The notes under the pieces were generated by a model. The model saw only the letters and a list, made by a program, of their open reading frames with translations. It did not search any database and had not been told where the DNA came from. DNA of 64,000 nt, from assembly GCF_001011155.1 (NCBI RefSeq), contig NZ_CP011479.1, positions 2,250,501-2,314,500 of the forward strand. Reading direction: 5' to 3'. The position numbers were made by a program, and so were the translations under genes. The stretch comes from Hoeflea sp. IMCC20628 (GTDB lineage: Bacteria; Pseudomonadota; Alphaproteobacteria; Rhizobiales; Rhizobiaceae). Below are positions 35,264-44,881 of the stretch, in pieces. Each line of letters opens with the position of its first letter. Position 1 is the first letter of the stretch.

Positions 35264-36097
35264 ATGAAAATCATTTCGGAAGCCAAATCCCACGGCGGCT
35301 GTCAGGGCGTCTATTCGACGCAATCGGACGCCTGCGGCGGCGACATGACCTTCGCCGTGTTCAGGCCTCTGGTGGCCAAGGAACAGCTGTGTCCGGTGGT
35401 CTGGTTCCTGTCGGGCCTCACCTGCACCCATGCCAATGTGATGGACAAGGGCGAGTACCGCCGGATGGCTGCCGAACTCGGCCTGATCATCGTTTGCCCT
35501 GATACCAGTCCACGCGGCGACCATGTGCCAGATGAGCCGGACAACTGGCAATTCGGCAAGGGCGCAGGATTTTACCTTGATGCGACGCAAGCGCCCTGGT
35601 CGCAGCACTACCGGATGGAAAGCCATATCCTTGACGAGTTGTCGGGACTGGTGGCGGCTCATTTCGCCGCCGACATGGGACGGCAGGGCATCATGGGCCA
35701 CTCCATGGGTGGCCATGGCGCACTGACATTCGCCCTCAAGCATCCGGACCGGTTCAAGAGCTGCTCCGCCTTCGCGCCGATCGTCCAGCCGTCCACGGCT
35801 GACTGGTCACGCCCGGCGCTGGAAAAATATCTTGGTGCGGATGAGACGCTTTGGCGGCGACATGACGCAACGTTGTTGATCGAGGACGGCGCACGGTTTC
35901 CGGAGTTTCTGGTGGACCAGGGAACCGCTGACGGCTTTCTGGAGAACGGTCTGCGGCCTTGGCTACTGGAAGAAGCATGCCAGAAGGCTGATATCGGCCT
36001 TAGCCTGCGGATGCAGGAGGGTTATGATCACTCCTACTACTTCATCTCGACATTCATGGACGACCACCTCGCTTGGCATGCCGAGCGGCTGAAGTGA
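35264..36097 (+). CDS. fghA: S-formylglutathione hydrolase
   Basis: A 277-residue esterase-D-like alpha/beta hydrolase that releases formate and glutathione from S-formylglutathione. The nucleophile is Ser147 in GHSMGGHGA, with Asp223 and His256 (DHSYYF) completing the triad; the SGLTCT oxyanion region is at 50-55. The ATG at 35264 gives the family's usual length. It lies 55 bases after frmA and is probably co-transcribed with it. Confidence 0.95.
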   Translation: MKIISEAKSHGGCQGVYSTQSDACGGDMTFAVFRPLVAKEQLCPVVWFLSGLTCTHANVMDKGEYRRMAAELGLIIVCPDTSPRGDHVPDEPDNWQFGKGAGFYLDATQAPWSQHYRMESHILDELSGLVAAHFAADMGRQGIMGHSMGGHGALTFALKHPDRFKSCSAFAPIVQPSTADWSRPALEKYLGADETLWRRHDATLLIEDGARFPEFLVDQGTADGFLENGLRPWLLEEACQKADIGLSLRMQEGYDHSYYFISTFMDDHLAWHAERLK

Positions 36098-36149
36098 TCT
36101 CGACCAGTTCCGTGTCACTGATTTACGTCCCGGTCGCGCCCAGCCTGCT

Positions 36150-36986
36150 CTACTGACTGTCAGGATCACTGCACTCGTTCTCGAGCGTGATGATGCAGGG
36201 TTCGCCATCGCTTTCTGCAGGCAATGATTCCGCCGCGGTAACGGGCATTTGCGGCCCGATGGCTGATACGGAGGGAGCGGCGGTCTGGGCTGGCACAGGC
36301 TCCTCGGCAGCCGGTTCGGCTGTCAGCAGCGGCTTTGAAATGTCGAGCGTCGGGCCGGCATCCGGATCCAGATCGAAATCCATCGTGGTCGGTGTGACGG
36401 TTCCATTGAGCAACGGATCAGCGGATAGAAACTCGATGTCGGTGAGGTTTTCAGGTTTCAGCATCGGGCTGGCGACCACGCGTTTGGTGCCGGTGACCGG
36501 ATGCGGCGTGGTGCCGGACAGCCCAAGCATCGCCCGGATATCCTGCACCAGCCTGCTGACAAGGACAGTTTCGGCACGCTGCCCGTTTCGACGCGCAGAC
36601 GTGGTCCGCAAGGCGCTTGTGCGTAGTACCTGTCCAGTGTTCGCATCCACAAGCACCAGATTGAGACTGGCTGCCCTGATGGAGCTGTCAAAGAAATTTA
36701 TCAGGCCGGTCTCGGCACCGTAATCAAGCACGAACACCCGCAGGGTCGAGGTCTGGCCGATATCGGAGGTGGCGCGCCCGGCAGTAGCCTCAAGCCGTTG
36801 CTGCAGCCGTTGGGCAAAGTCCAGATCCCTGATGTTCTCGGCTGTGACCTGCACTTCGGTGACTGTGTAGGGCCGGGTCGGGTCAATCGGCTTGGGCCGG
36901 CCGGCGCATGCGGCCAGAACCACGGTTAATCCGAAGACGGCCAAAACCCTGAACAGCTGCGCCGTTAAATACTCTTTTTGACCCAC
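36150..36986 (-). CDS. Putative lipoprotein of unknown function
   Basis: A 278-residue protein if started at the GTG at 36986, which has GGGAG at ideal distance; an ATG at 37031 would add 15 residues before the signal peptide and is less likely. The signal peptide ends in a lipobox (VVLAACAG), so it is probably membrane anchored. Residues about 30-175 form a compact domain (ENIRDLDFAQRLQQRL, then FVLDYGAETGLINFF). The rest is Pro/Ala/Thr-rich and low in complexity. No family is recognised. It converges with fghA and is upstream of nothing on its strand. Confidence 0.7.
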   Translation of the reverse strand: MGQKEYLTAQLFRVLAVFGLTVVLAACAGRPKPIDPTRPYTVTEVQVTAENIRDLDFAQRLQQRLEATAGRATSDIGQTSTLRVFVLDYGAETGLINFFDSSIRAASLNLVLVDANTGQVLRTSALRTTSARRNGQRAETVLVSRLVQDIRAMLGLSGTTPHPVTGTKRVVASPMLKPENLTDIEFLSADPLLNGTVTPTTMDFDLDPDAGPTLDISKPLLTAEPAAEEPVPAQTAAPSVSAIGPQMPVTAAESLPAESDGEPCIITLENECSDPDSQ

Positions 36987-37120
36987 GCCACTGCTCCCGA
37001 ACAGGTAAATCCTGCAGGGGTAAAATCGCATTTTATGGTTAGCGCTTGGTTAAGAGGCTTCGTTCCTGGACAAATAGGAAGCGCCGAAGCCAATCGGATG
37101 TCGCACCCGTGCCGACAGGT

Positions 37121-37909
37121 TCAGGCCTTGCAGGCTGACAGGATCTGCGCTGCTGCTTGAAAATCGATCAGCCGTGTGGCGCGGCGCGCGGCGGCTTCAT
37201 AATCCTCGCCCCACTGGGCGATATTGAAGTCCTCATCGACATGGGCAGCATCCCAGATCTCCGATGGTTCCGCCCTACCCTCGGCCAGCGCCAGAGCCAG
37301 CACCAGCGATCCGGTGATGGTGGTGATGGTGTGGAGCGCTGTGAGTTCCAGCGGGGTGGCATAGCGGCGCAACAGCACCGCAATGGCGCGGATGGCGTCA
37401 GCCGGCTGCTCGACATGGATGATGCCCTCGGCCAGAACCAGCCGTGCTCCCATGCTGGCTGCCCAATCGAGATGCGGGTCCCAGTGCTTTGCTTCACGCG
37501 CCACCAGCGCTTCCGGCCCGTCAGCACGGTAGCACAGCAGATCGGAACCGGCGTAGCGCAGGATGTCCTCGAACACCTCTTCCTCGGCGGTGGACACAGC
37601 ATCGATCGCGGTGTTGATCATCCGCGTCAGCGGCATGGTTGCGGGATCGATCTTGTCGGTCTGCGCTTCCCATTCCGCAGCCAGGGCTGCAGCCAGATCT
37701 GCATAGGCAACACCAAGTTCCTGGCGGGACGGCGTGCGCACCGGTTTTCCGTCGAGCGCTACAACAAAACCGCCTTCAGCGCCGGGAATGACATTCGCCT
37801 GCTTGTAAAACCGCTTGGGCAAGACTTTTTTCAGGCCGGCCTGGGCTTCCCGGACCGGATCGGAGGGCTTGGCGTCTCCAAGATCAAGATCGCTCAAAAT
37901 GTCGGACAT
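37121..37909 (-). CDS. ATP12-family chaperone for F1-ATPase assembly
   Basis: A 262-residue homologue of mitochondrial Atp12, which protects the F1 alpha subunit before assembly. Typical segments are LPKRFYKQANV, FVVALDGKPVRTPSRQEL, ALAAEWEAQTDKIDPATMPLTRMINTAID and the late HWDPHLDW. Such proteins are common in alphaproteobacteria. It lies 18 bases downstream of the HAD phosphatase gene on the same strand. No ATP synthase genes are in the window. Confidence 0.92.
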   Translation of the reverse strand: MSDILSDLDLGDAKPSDPVREAQAGLKKVLPKRFYKQANVIPGAEGGFVVALDGKPVRTPSRQELGVAYADLAAALAAEWEAQTDKIDPATMPLTRMINTAIDAVSTAEEEVFEDILRYAGSDLLCYRADGPEALVAREAKHWDPHLDWAASMGARLVLAEGIIHVEQPADAIRAIAVLLRRYATPLELTALHTITTITGSLVLALALAEGRAEPSEIWDAAHVDEDFNIAQWGEDYEAAARRATRLIDFQAAAQILSACKA

Positions 37910-37927
37910 GATCCGCGTCTCCTGTCG

Positions 37928-38575
37928 TCAGATAAGGGTGGCAATTTCGTCGGCGGTGGTGACCACGTGGTGCGCGCCGGATGCCGTAAGCGCGTCCACC
38001 GGGCCATACCCCCAGGAGACGCCAACGGCGCGCGCGCCGGCATTGACCGCCATCTGCATGTCATAGACCGCATCGCCGATCACCGTCGTCTGCCCCGGTT
38101 CGATCCCGGCTGCCGCACAGCACTCCAGCACCATGGCCGGATGCGGTTTGGAGGGGCAATCATCGGCGGTGCGGGTGACAAAGAAAGACTGGGTCAAATC
38201 GTGATGGGCCAAGATGGCGTCGAGACCGCGGCGGGATTTGCCGGTGACCACGCCAAGGATCACGTCATCGCGCGCAGCAAGCGCTGCAATCAACGGCAGC
38301 AAGCCCTCATAGGCCGGTTCAAGCAGCCCGCCGCTTTGGCGGTAAAGCATGAAGTGTTCTTTGTAACGCGCCGTCATCGCGGTGATTTCCGGATCGACGA
38401 TGCGGTTGAGCATCTGCCCTATGGCAATATCCAGCGTCAGCCCAATGATCGATTTTGTCAGCTCCAGACCGGGCCTGGCCTGTTCAAAATCCTCAAACGT
38501 GCGTTCCATGCAGGCATGGATGACTGCGGCACTGTCAACAATGGTGCCGTCGCAATCAAACAAGGCGAGCTTCAT
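37928..38575 (-). CDS. HAD-family hydrolase (phosphoglycolate-phosphatase-like)
   Basis: A 215-residue haloacid dehalogenase-fold phosphatase. Motif I is DCDGTIVDS (residues 7-15), motif II VVTGKS, motif III Lys in CPSKPHP, and motif IV IGDAVYDMQMA. The helical cap lies between motifs I and II (subclass IA). The substrate is not determined by sequence. The ATG overlaps the stop of the pseudouridine synthase gene by 4 bases, and the ATP12 gene follows, giving an operon-like string. Confidence 0.9.
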   Translation of the reverse strand: MKLALFDCDGTIVDSAAVIHACMERTFEDFEQARPGLELTKSIIGLTLDIAIGQMLNRIVDPEITAMTARYKEHFMLYRQSGGLLEPAYEGLLPLIAALAARDDVILGVVTGKSRRGLDAILAHHDLTQSFFVTRTADDCPSKPHPAMVLECCAAAGIEPGQTTVIGDAVYDMQMAVNAGARAVGVSWGYGPVDALTASGAHHVVTTADEIATLI

Positions 38576-39561
38576 TCGTCGGGCTCCCCGCCGGTCGCCT
38601 CTTCAAAGCCGAGCAGATTCCAGCTCTGCACCATGTGCGGCGGCAGCGGCGCGGTGACCGAGAGCCGGCCGCCATCGGGATGCGGTACCGAAATATGCCG
38701 CGCCAGCAGATGCAGACGCTTCTGGATGCCGCCGGGGAATTCCCAGTTGGGATCGAACTGGTAATATTTCGGATCGCCGATGATTGGATGGCCCATATGC
38801 AGAGCATGAATGCGCAGCTGGTGGGTGCGGCCGGTATAGGGTTCGAACTCGAGCCAGGCGAGGTTCTGCGCGGCCTTGTCGATGATCTTGTAGTAGGACA
38901 CCGCATGATCGGCACCCTGCTCGCCATGTTTGGCAACCCGCATCCGGTCGCCATCATCGGTGGCTTCCTTGATCAGCCAGGTGGAGATCTTGCCTTCCTT
39001 TTCGCGCGGCACGCCGCGGACAAGCGCCCAGTAGGTTTTCTTGGTGGTGCGCTCGCGGAATGCAGCGGTCAGCGACTGCGCCGCACTGCGGCTACGAGCC
39101 ACCACCAGAACGCCGGCAGTGTCGCGGTCGAGCCGGTGCACCAGTCTGGGCTTCTCGCCCTTCTTGTTGCGCCATGCCTCAAGCATTTCGTCAACATTGC
39201 GGGTCACGCCGGAGCCGCCCTGCACGGCGAGACCGGCGGGCTTGTTGAACACAAGCACCTTGTCATCTTCATGCAACAGCATCTGACGCAGCACGTCGTC
39301 GTCACCACGGTTCTTGATAGTGTTGGACGTCAGCGGGCCGGTGGGCTTCTCGTCGACATCCATCGGCGGCACCCGCACGGTCTCGCCTGAATGCACCCTG
39401 CGGTCGGTCTTGACCCGGCCACCGTCGACGCGGATCTGCCCGGACCTGAGCAGCTTTTGCAGCTGCGCAAAACCGAGACCCGGAAAATGTGTCTTGAACC
39501 AGCGATCGAGCCGCATGCCCGATTCTTCAGGATCAACCTGTATGAGCTGTACGCCCGCCAT
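38572..39561 (-). CDS. RluA-family 23S rRNA pseudouridine synthase (RluC/RluD-like)
   Basis: A 329-residue protein. An S4 RNA-binding domain (about residues 12-75) precedes the pseudouridine synthase domain, with the catalytic Asp in HRLDRDTAGVLVVAR. KPAGLAVQGG and YTGRTHQLRIHA further mark the family. The ATG at 39561 is preferred over a TTG 48 bases upstream that would overlap crcB. It sits between crcB and the HAD gene on the same strand, and the stop codon overlaps the HAD start. Confidence 0.92.
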   Translation of the reverse strand: MAGVQLIQVDPEESGMRLDRWFKTHFPGLGFAQLQKLLRSGQIRVDGGRVKTDRRVHSGETVRVPPMDVDEKPTGPLTSNTIKNRGDDDVLRQMLLHEDDKVLVFNKPAGLAVQGGSGVTRNVDEMLEAWRNKKGEKPRLVHRLDRDTAGVLVVARSRSAAQSLTAAFRERTTKKTYWALVRGVPREKEGKISTWLIKEATDDGDRMRVAKHGEQGADHAVSYYKIIDKAAQNLAWLEFEPYTGRTHQLRIHALHMGHPIIGDPKYYQFDPNWEFPGGIQKRLHLLARHISVPHPDGGRLSVTAPLPPHMVQSWNLLGFEEATGGEPDE

Positions 39562-39587
39562 ATCGATTATCTCTTTAACTTGCGTGA

Positions 39588-39962
39588 TTACAGCTGGCGC
39601 GCCAGCCAAAGCCCGCCAAACAACGCCAAGATGGAAACTGTGACGCTGGCAATCACATAGGCTGCCGCCGCCGTCAACGCACCGCGCTCGTAAAGCGACA
39701 CTGCATCAAGCGAAAAGGCAGAAAAGGTGGTAAAACCACCCAAAAAGCCGGTTGCCAGCAGCAGTCGCAGGTCCGCATCGCCCGATGAACGACGCGCAAG
39801 CCAGGCGATCAGCAAGCCCATGGCCAGCGAACCGACGATGTTGACCACCATAGTTCCCCACGGAAACCCCGGCCCAGACAGACGCATCACCGCCATCCCG
39901 GAGAGATGGCGTGACACAGCACCAAAGCCGCCGCCGAGAAAAACAAGCACCAGAGCGTTCAT
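39588..39962 (-). CDS. crcB: Fluoride efflux channel CrcB
   Basis: A 124-residue membrane protein of four helices that forms a dimeric fluoride channel (Fluc). The motifs GGGFGAVSRHL (residues 10-20), GTMVVNIVGSLAMG (about 36-49) and the sodium-site region GFLGGFTTFSAFSLD (about 73-87) are intact. No GGNGATGG-type fluoride riboswitch was found in the 100 bases upstream. It is the first gene of the crcB-pseudouridine synthase-HAD-ATP12 string. Confidence 0.95.
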   Translation of the reverse strand: MNALVLVFLGGGFGAVSRHLSGMAVMRLSGPGFPWGTMVVNIVGSLAMGLLIAWLARRSSGDADLRLLLATGFLGGFTTFSAFSLDAVSLYERGALTAAAAYVIASVTVSILALFGGLWLARQL

Positions 39963-40062
39963 GGCGCCTGCTTAGCTCAAAACCGTGGCGCAATAAAGCT
40001 TTGGCCGAAGCGATCCGCAGATTTCGCCAGTTACGTCCAAGAAAGCCTCATATCTGCGTGCC

Positions 40063-40611
40063 TCAGGCTCTTGCCGCCAGCGCCACATCATCGGCAAACT
40101 CGCCGACAAAGCTGTCGAGTGCCGCCCAGTCGGTGAATTCATGATCCTGACTGGTATCTACCGGGCCGCCTTCGGCGGCTGCAATCTGACGCATCAACAT
40201 GCGTTTGAAGAAATCATACTCGAGAAATTTCAGCGCACCGGCGGCGTGATGGATCCGGTTCATGTGAAATCCGGTCTTCTTTTCCAGTTTGGCGGGATAA
40301 CTTTCCGCCTCGGCACGGTCTTCGGCATCCTTGCTGTAAATGCCGAGCGTGACGGAAATCAAGGCGGTCGGCACATCAGCCAGCGCAGCCTTCCAATCGA
40401 TCAGAAATCGCACCACCGAGTCCGGATAGCGTCCAACGTGGATCGGCGCGCACAACAACACACCATCAAAGCGGCCCGGAATTGCGAAGCCGGGCTCGCG
40501 AAGATCGGCCAGCACCACACCTTGGCCCGCTTTCTCAAGCTGAGCTGCGGCATGCTCGGCAATCTTGCGGGATTGGCCCTCAATGGTGGCGTAAAGAACC
40601 AGAACAGTCAC
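40063..40611 (-). CDS. HemG-like flavodoxin-domain protein
   Basis: A 182-residue long-chain flavodoxin-type protein. FMN-phosphate-binding YATIEGQSRKIA is at the N-terminus (residues 7-18), and APIHVGRYPDSV follows at 55-66. The C-terminal LEYDFFKRMLMRQIAAAEGG, then HEFTDWAALDSF, matches the pattern of Escherichia coli HemG, the quinone-linked protoporphyrinogen oxidase. It starts at GTG behind GGAGG. Alphaproteobacteria usually use HemJ, so a heme role should not be assumed. Confidence 0.83.
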   Translation of the reverse strand: MTVLVLYATIEGQSRKIAEHAAAQLEKAGQGVVLADLREPGFAIPGRFDGVLLCAPIHVGRYPDSVVRFLIDWKAALADVPTALISVTLGIYSKDAEDRAEAESYPAKLEKKTGFHMNRIHHAAGALKFLEYDFFKRMLMRQIAAAEGGPVDTSQDHEFTDWAALDSFVGEFADDVALAARA

Positions 40612-40696
40612 GGCGCGTCCTCCTTGATCATCTCAAGGTCACTATGCCTCTGACTGCGAGGTACTCGCCTTGACAGAGGTCAAGCCGCCGATCGAT

Positions 40697-41734
40697 TCAC
40701 CTGATGGCGGCCGCGCGCGCGATCGCCAGAAGATCTGAACCAAGCAATGCGGGTGATGCCCTGGCGGCGAAGGCATCATCCACCAGACGACAGATGAGTT
40801 GGTTGACCGGCGCAGTGCGGTCATGTGTCTCTGCCAGCGAGACGACCGCTCCGTTGAGAAACCGTGTTTCAGGCTCCCTGCCCGCTCTGAGGTCATCCCA
40901 GGAGGAGGATCGCGCCGTGTCATCCATCTTCAGTTGCTGGCGAGCGGCAATTCGAAACAACCATGTCGGCAGCCGCAAGACTTTCGGGATCAACCGCGGA
41001 TTTGTGCGTGTCGCGCCAATCGCCCTGATGCCTGCTGCATCAAGCGCCTGCAACAACTCATCCATGGCCATGGCCAGCACGGTGCGGTAACCCGGATCGT
41101 CAAATTGCTGGCGCAGGGGCAGCCCGCTCAACACATTAAGCCCGTTGTTGAGGTTCAAAAGCAGCTTGCCCCATTGCACGGCTTCCAAATCCTGATGGAC
41201 GTCCAGCTTCAATCCGGAGCCCTTCGCCAGAACTGCAAGTTTGCCGGAAGCCGCCGAGGGTCCGACCAGAACCTTGCCCTCCATCGCGCAGTGCACGGCA
41301 TTGGGGGACAGCCGGACAACATTGAACGGCACCGTTCCGGCGACAATCTCATGGTCCGGCAAGATAGTATTGAGCACATCGACATTGCCGACGCCATTTT
41401 GCAGGCTGATAACGGTGGCGCCGGGTTTGAGGCAGACCGAGAGTTCGCGTGCCGCCGCCTCGGTGTCGCCGGATTTGGTACAGAACAGGATGATATCGCA
41501 ATCAGCGAGGCACTCTGCGCCGCCAAACCGGTACTGTACCGGCTTCAGCTCAGCCTTGAAGCCGTCATAGCGGGTCAGCGCCAACCCGCGCGCGATTGAG
41601 TCCAGCGTGCGTCCCCGTGCGGCGAAGGCAACTGGTGCGCCACTGTGGGCCAGCATGCCGCCGACATAGAGCCCGATGGCACCGGCGCCCATGATGCCGA
41701 TGTTCGGAACTGAACCCTCGCCTGCGCTGCTCAT
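40697..41734 (-). CDS. 2-Dehydropantoate 2-reductase-family protein (PanE/ApbA-like)
   Basis: A 345-residue NADPH-binding ketopantoate reductase homologue. The Rossmann motif is GIMGAGAIGLYVGG (residues 13-26), and the catalytic region includes a Lys in VQWGKLLLNLNNGLNVLSG. ISLQNGVGN and the late MDDTARSSSWDDLRAGREPETRFLNG are typical. It would reduce ketopantoate in pantothenate synthesis, though paralogues with other ketoacid substrates are common. It lies 6 bases after rarA and is probably co-transcribed with it. Confidence 0.87.
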   Translation of the reverse strand: MSSAGEGSVPNIGIMGAGAIGLYVGGMLAHSGAPVAFAARGRTLDSIARGLALTRYDGFKAELKPVQYRFGGAECLADCDIILFCTKSGDTEAAARELSVCLKPGATVISLQNGVGNVDVLNTILPDHEIVAGTVPFNVVRLSPNAVHCAMEGKVLVGPSAASGKLAVLAKGSGLKLDVHQDLEAVQWGKLLLNLNNGLNVLSGLPLRQQFDDPGYRTVLAMAMDELLQALDAAGIRAIGATRTNPRLIPKVLRLPTWLFRIAARQQLKMDDTARSSSWDDLRAGREPETRFLNGAVVSLAETHDRTAPVNQLICRLVDDAFAARASPALLGSDLLAIARAAAIR

Positions 41735-41740
41735 GCCGTC

Positions 41741-43054
41741 CTACCCCTTGCCGCCGCGCTCTTTTCGCAGCCGTGACCAGAAATCCAGCCGCTTGCGGAT
41801 GTCGCGTTCAAAGCCGCGTTCGGGCGGATCGTAGAAGGTCTTGCGGCCCATGGCTTCAGGGAAATAGTCCTGTCCGGAAAAGGCGTCAGGCTGGTCGTGG
41901 TCGTAGCGGTAGCCCTCGTTGTAGCCCTCGGCCTTCATCAGCTTGGTAGGCGCGTTGAGGATGTGCTTGGGCGGCAACAACGAGCCGCCCTCCTTGGCGG
42001 CCCGCATGGCCGCTTTATAGGCGGTATAGACCGCGTTGGATTTGGGCGCCGTGGCGAGATAGACGCAGGCCTGCGCCAACGCCAGCTCACCCTCGGGTGA
42101 ACCGAGAAAGTCGTAGGCCTCCTTGGCGGCATTGGCGATCACCAGCGCCTGGGGATCAGCCATGGCGATTTCTTCTGACGCCATACGAACCAGTCTCCGG
42201 CACAGGAACAGCGGATCCTCACCGGCGTCGAGCATGCGGCAGAGATAGTAGAGCGCCGCGTCGGGATCGGAGCCGCGGATCGATTTGTGCAGGGCGGAAA
42301 TCAGATTGTAGTGCCCGTCCTGGCCCTTGTCATAGACCGGGGCGCGGCGCTGGACGATCTTGACCAGGGCTTCGGTGTCGAAGATTTCACCTTCGCGGGC
42401 GCCACGCCAGACTTCTTCGGCCAACGTCAGCACCGCGCGGCCATCGCCATCGGCCATTCGCAGCAGGCTCTGTCGGGCATTCTCATCGAGCGGCAGCGGA
42501 TTGCCGGTGTCATCCTCGGCGCGCACGAGCAGGCTTTCGAGGCTTTCCTCATCATGCGACTTGAAGGTCAGCACCCGGGCGCGCGACAAAAGCGCGGCGT
42601 TGAGTTCAAACGACGGATTCTCGGTGGTGGCACCCACCAGCACGATGGTGCCGTCCTCCATCACCGGCAGGAAACTGTCCTGCTGTGCCCGGTTGAAGCG
42701 GTGGATCTCGTCAACGAACAGCAAGGTCTGACGGCCACCCATGCGCCGGGCACGGGCAGTTTCAAAGACTTTTTTGAGATCGGCAACGCCGGAGAAGATC
42801 GCCGAAATCTGATCGAAGGCCAGATCGGTCTCGCCTGCCAGCAACCGCGCAACGGTGGTCTTGCCGGTGCCCGGAGGTCCCCAGAATATCATCGAGCCGA
42901 GACTGCCCGAGGCGATCATGCGGGTGATCGCACCGTCCTCGCCCGTCAGATGCGGCTGGCCGGCAACCTCGGCCAGCGTTGCGGGCCGCAACCGGTCGGC
43001 AAGCGGACGGCGCCCGCTATTGGCTGCGTCAGGAGTGGCGAACAGATCACTCAT
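41741..43054 (-). CDS. rarA: Replication-associated recombination protein RarA (MgsA)
   Basis: A 437-residue AAA+ ATPase related to clamp loaders. Walker A is GPPGTGKTT (residues 59-67), Walker B LLFVDEIHRF (111-120), sensor 1 is in GATTENPSFELN, and the C-terminal oligomerisation domain carries HYNLISALHKSIRGSDPDAALYYL. It works at stalled replication forks. The start is the ATG at 43054 behind GAAGGG; the frame stays open upstream but would run into the protease gene. It starts 4 bases after the protease gene. Confidence 0.94.
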   Translation of the reverse strand: MSDLFATPDAANSGRRPLADRLRPATLAEVAGQPHLTGEDGAITRMIASGSLGSMIFWGPPGTGKTTVARLLAGETDLAFDQISAIFSGVADLKKVFETARARRMGGRQTLLFVDEIHRFNRAQQDSFLPVMEDGTIVLVGATTENPSFELNAALLSRARVLTFKSHDEESLESLLVRAEDDTGNPLPLDENARQSLLRMADGDGRAVLTLAEEVWRGAREGEIFDTEALVKIVQRRAPVYDKGQDGHYNLISALHKSIRGSDPDAALYYLCRMLDAGEDPLFLCRRLVRMASEEIAMADPQALVIANAAKEAYDFLGSPEGELALAQACVYLATAPKSNAVYTAYKAAMRAAKEGGSLLPPKHILNAPTKLMKAEGYNEGYRYDHDQPDAFSGQDYFPEAMGRKTFYDPPERGFERDIRKRLDFWSRLRKERGGKG

Positions 43055-43058
43055 CCCT

Positions 43059-44600
43059 TCACCGGATAATCTGACGAATGCGCTGACCGCCACGGATGAT
43101 TTCGAACCGCCAGAAACTGGCACCATCGGCCAGTATCTGCTCCAGAATATCGACATTGGCGATATCGACGCCATTGATCACGGCTATCAGGTCGCCGGGG
43201 CGAACTCCATATCGGCGGGCCAGAGTTTTGGCCGGCACATCGGTGACGATGACGCCGTCAACCGATGCCGGAAGGCGCAGTTTCTCGGCAATACGCGGCG
43301 TGATGTTGGAGACGATGGCGCCCGAAAACGGGTTCTGGCCCCGCAGTGTGCGACGGGCGCGCGGATCATCCGCGGGTGGCGCCTGAAGCGTGATCTGCAC
43401 GGTCTTGCGCCCCTTGCGGCTCAACACCTCCAGTTCTGCCAAAGCACCGACGCCGGTGGTGGCAAGACGGTAGCCAAGCGCATCGGGATGCTCGATCGGC
43501 TGGCCGTTGAAGCCGACGATGATGTCTCCGGCGCGCAGGCCGGACTTGCCTGCCGGACCATCGTCGGCAACATCCGAGACCAGCGCACCGGTGGCGCGAT
43601 CAAGTCCAAGCGCTTCGGCGATGTCGGGTGTAACGCTTTCGAAGGTGGCACCAATGTAAGGCCGCTCGAACACGTCGCCGCCGGATTCGGCAGTCTGTGC
43701 CACCGCCCGCACCAGATTTGCCGGAATGGCAAAGCCAATCCCGTTGGAGCCGCCAGACCGGCTGAAAATGGCAGTGTTGATGCCGATCAGATCGCCATTC
43801 ATGTCAATCAGCGCACCGCCGGAATTGCCGGGATTGATCGCTGCGTCGGTTTGAATGAAAAAGCCGAAATCCGATATGCCGACACGGTTGCGCGCCAGAG
43901 CCGAGACAATGCCGCTGGTCACGGTCTGGCCGACACCAAAGGGATTGCCGATGGCGAGCACGATGTCTCCGACCTCGATGGCGTCGGTGTCGCCGAATTC
44001 GATCGCCGGAAACGGGCCATCGCCTTCAATCTGCAGGATGGCAAGATCGAAGCGCTCATCCTTGAGCAGCACCCGGCTGTTGAACTCGCGACCGTCGGTC
44101 AGCGCCACCCGGATGTCGTCGGCATCCTTGATGACATGATTGTTGGTGACCACGATGCCGCGGCTTTCGATAATGACGCCCGAGCCGAGTGAGGACTGGC
44201 GTTCGGTGCGATTGGGCATCTGCTGGCCAAAAAACCGCTCAAAAAACGGATCACCGGCAAACGGCGAGGCGTTGCGCTGGACCTTGCGGTCGGCATAGAC
44301 ATTGACCACTGCCGGTGCGGTGGCTTTGACCAGCGGCGAGAAGGACTGCATCATGTCGGCTTGCGACCGCGGCGGCTCCCGGCGTAGCGCGAGCTGCGGT
44401 GTCGATTTTTGTGCCGCCGAACCGGCCGCCTTGTCGCTGTTCCCGCCCAGTACGTCGCGGAAAATCTTTCCAATTGCGTCGCTTACCGATTCTTCGGTTT
44501 TGGTCTGGGCAATGGCCGGCGCAAGATTGAAAGTTGTCAGCGCGACAATCGACAGCAGAGCAAGCAGGAGTGCGCGATGGCGCGAGCGATCTGGAATCAT
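43059..44600 (-). CDS. Periplasmic serine endoprotease, DegP/DegQ (HtrA) family
   Basis: A 513-residue protease. A signal peptide ends at LAPAIA, followed by a ~70-residue region before the trypsin-like domain. The catalytic triad is His155 (TNNHVI), Asp185 (FDLAIL) and Ser260 (PGNSGGAL). Two PDZ domains follow (about 300-395 and 420-505, with RAGDIIVGFNGQPI and RPGDLIAVINGVDI). It degrades or refolds misfolded envelope proteins. Whether it is stress-induced (DegP) or constitutive (DegQ) cannot be told. It is divergent from msrP. Confidence 0.94.
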   Translation of the reverse strand: MIPDRSRHRALLLALLSIVALTTFNLAPAIAQTKTEESVSDAIGKIFRDVLGGNSDKAAGSAAQKSTPQLALRREPPRSQADMMQSFSPLVKATAPAVVNVYADRKVQRNASPFAGDPFFERFFGQQMPNRTERQSSLGSGVIIESRGIVVTNNHVIKDADDIRVALTDGREFNSRVLLKDERFDLAILQIEGDGPFPAIEFGDTDAIEVGDIVLAIGNPFGVGQTVTSGIVSALARNRVGISDFGFFIQTDAAINPGNSGGALIDMNGDLIGINTAIFSRSGGSNGIGFAIPANLVRAVAQTAESGGDVFERPYIGATFESVTPDIAEALGLDRATGALVSDVADDGPAGKSGLRAGDIIVGFNGQPIEHPDALGYRLATTGVGALAELEVLSRKGRKTVQITLQAPPADDPRARRTLRGQNPFSGAIVSNITPRIAEKLRLPASVDGVIVTDVPAKTLARRYGVRPGDLIAVINGVDIANVDILEQILADGASFWRFEIIRGGQRIRQIIR

Positions 44601-44881
44601 GACGGGGAATCCTCAGTGATTTGGGCAGTATGACCTTTATGACCCCGTAAAGTCATTATGAGTTTGACCGCTTGATGGCAAGAACGGCAGATACTGGCCT
44701 ACCGGGCGATACAGGCTCCGTTCGCAGCCTGTTTTCCGGCCTGCAGTTACATTGATCACCTCATCTACACGAAAATGTGGTCGTGCAGCTCCTTTGCGGC
44801 GCTGCTCAATTGTATATCATGGAACAGTGTTCAAGCACGCGCCGGTAGCGCCGGTCCGTCTATCCCAGGAGCTATCAGGCC

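Noticed and set aside
39963-40062. Fluoride riboswitch upstream of crcB
   Set aside because: The conserved GGNGATGG core and the matching downstream pseudoknot segment were not found on the crcB strand.
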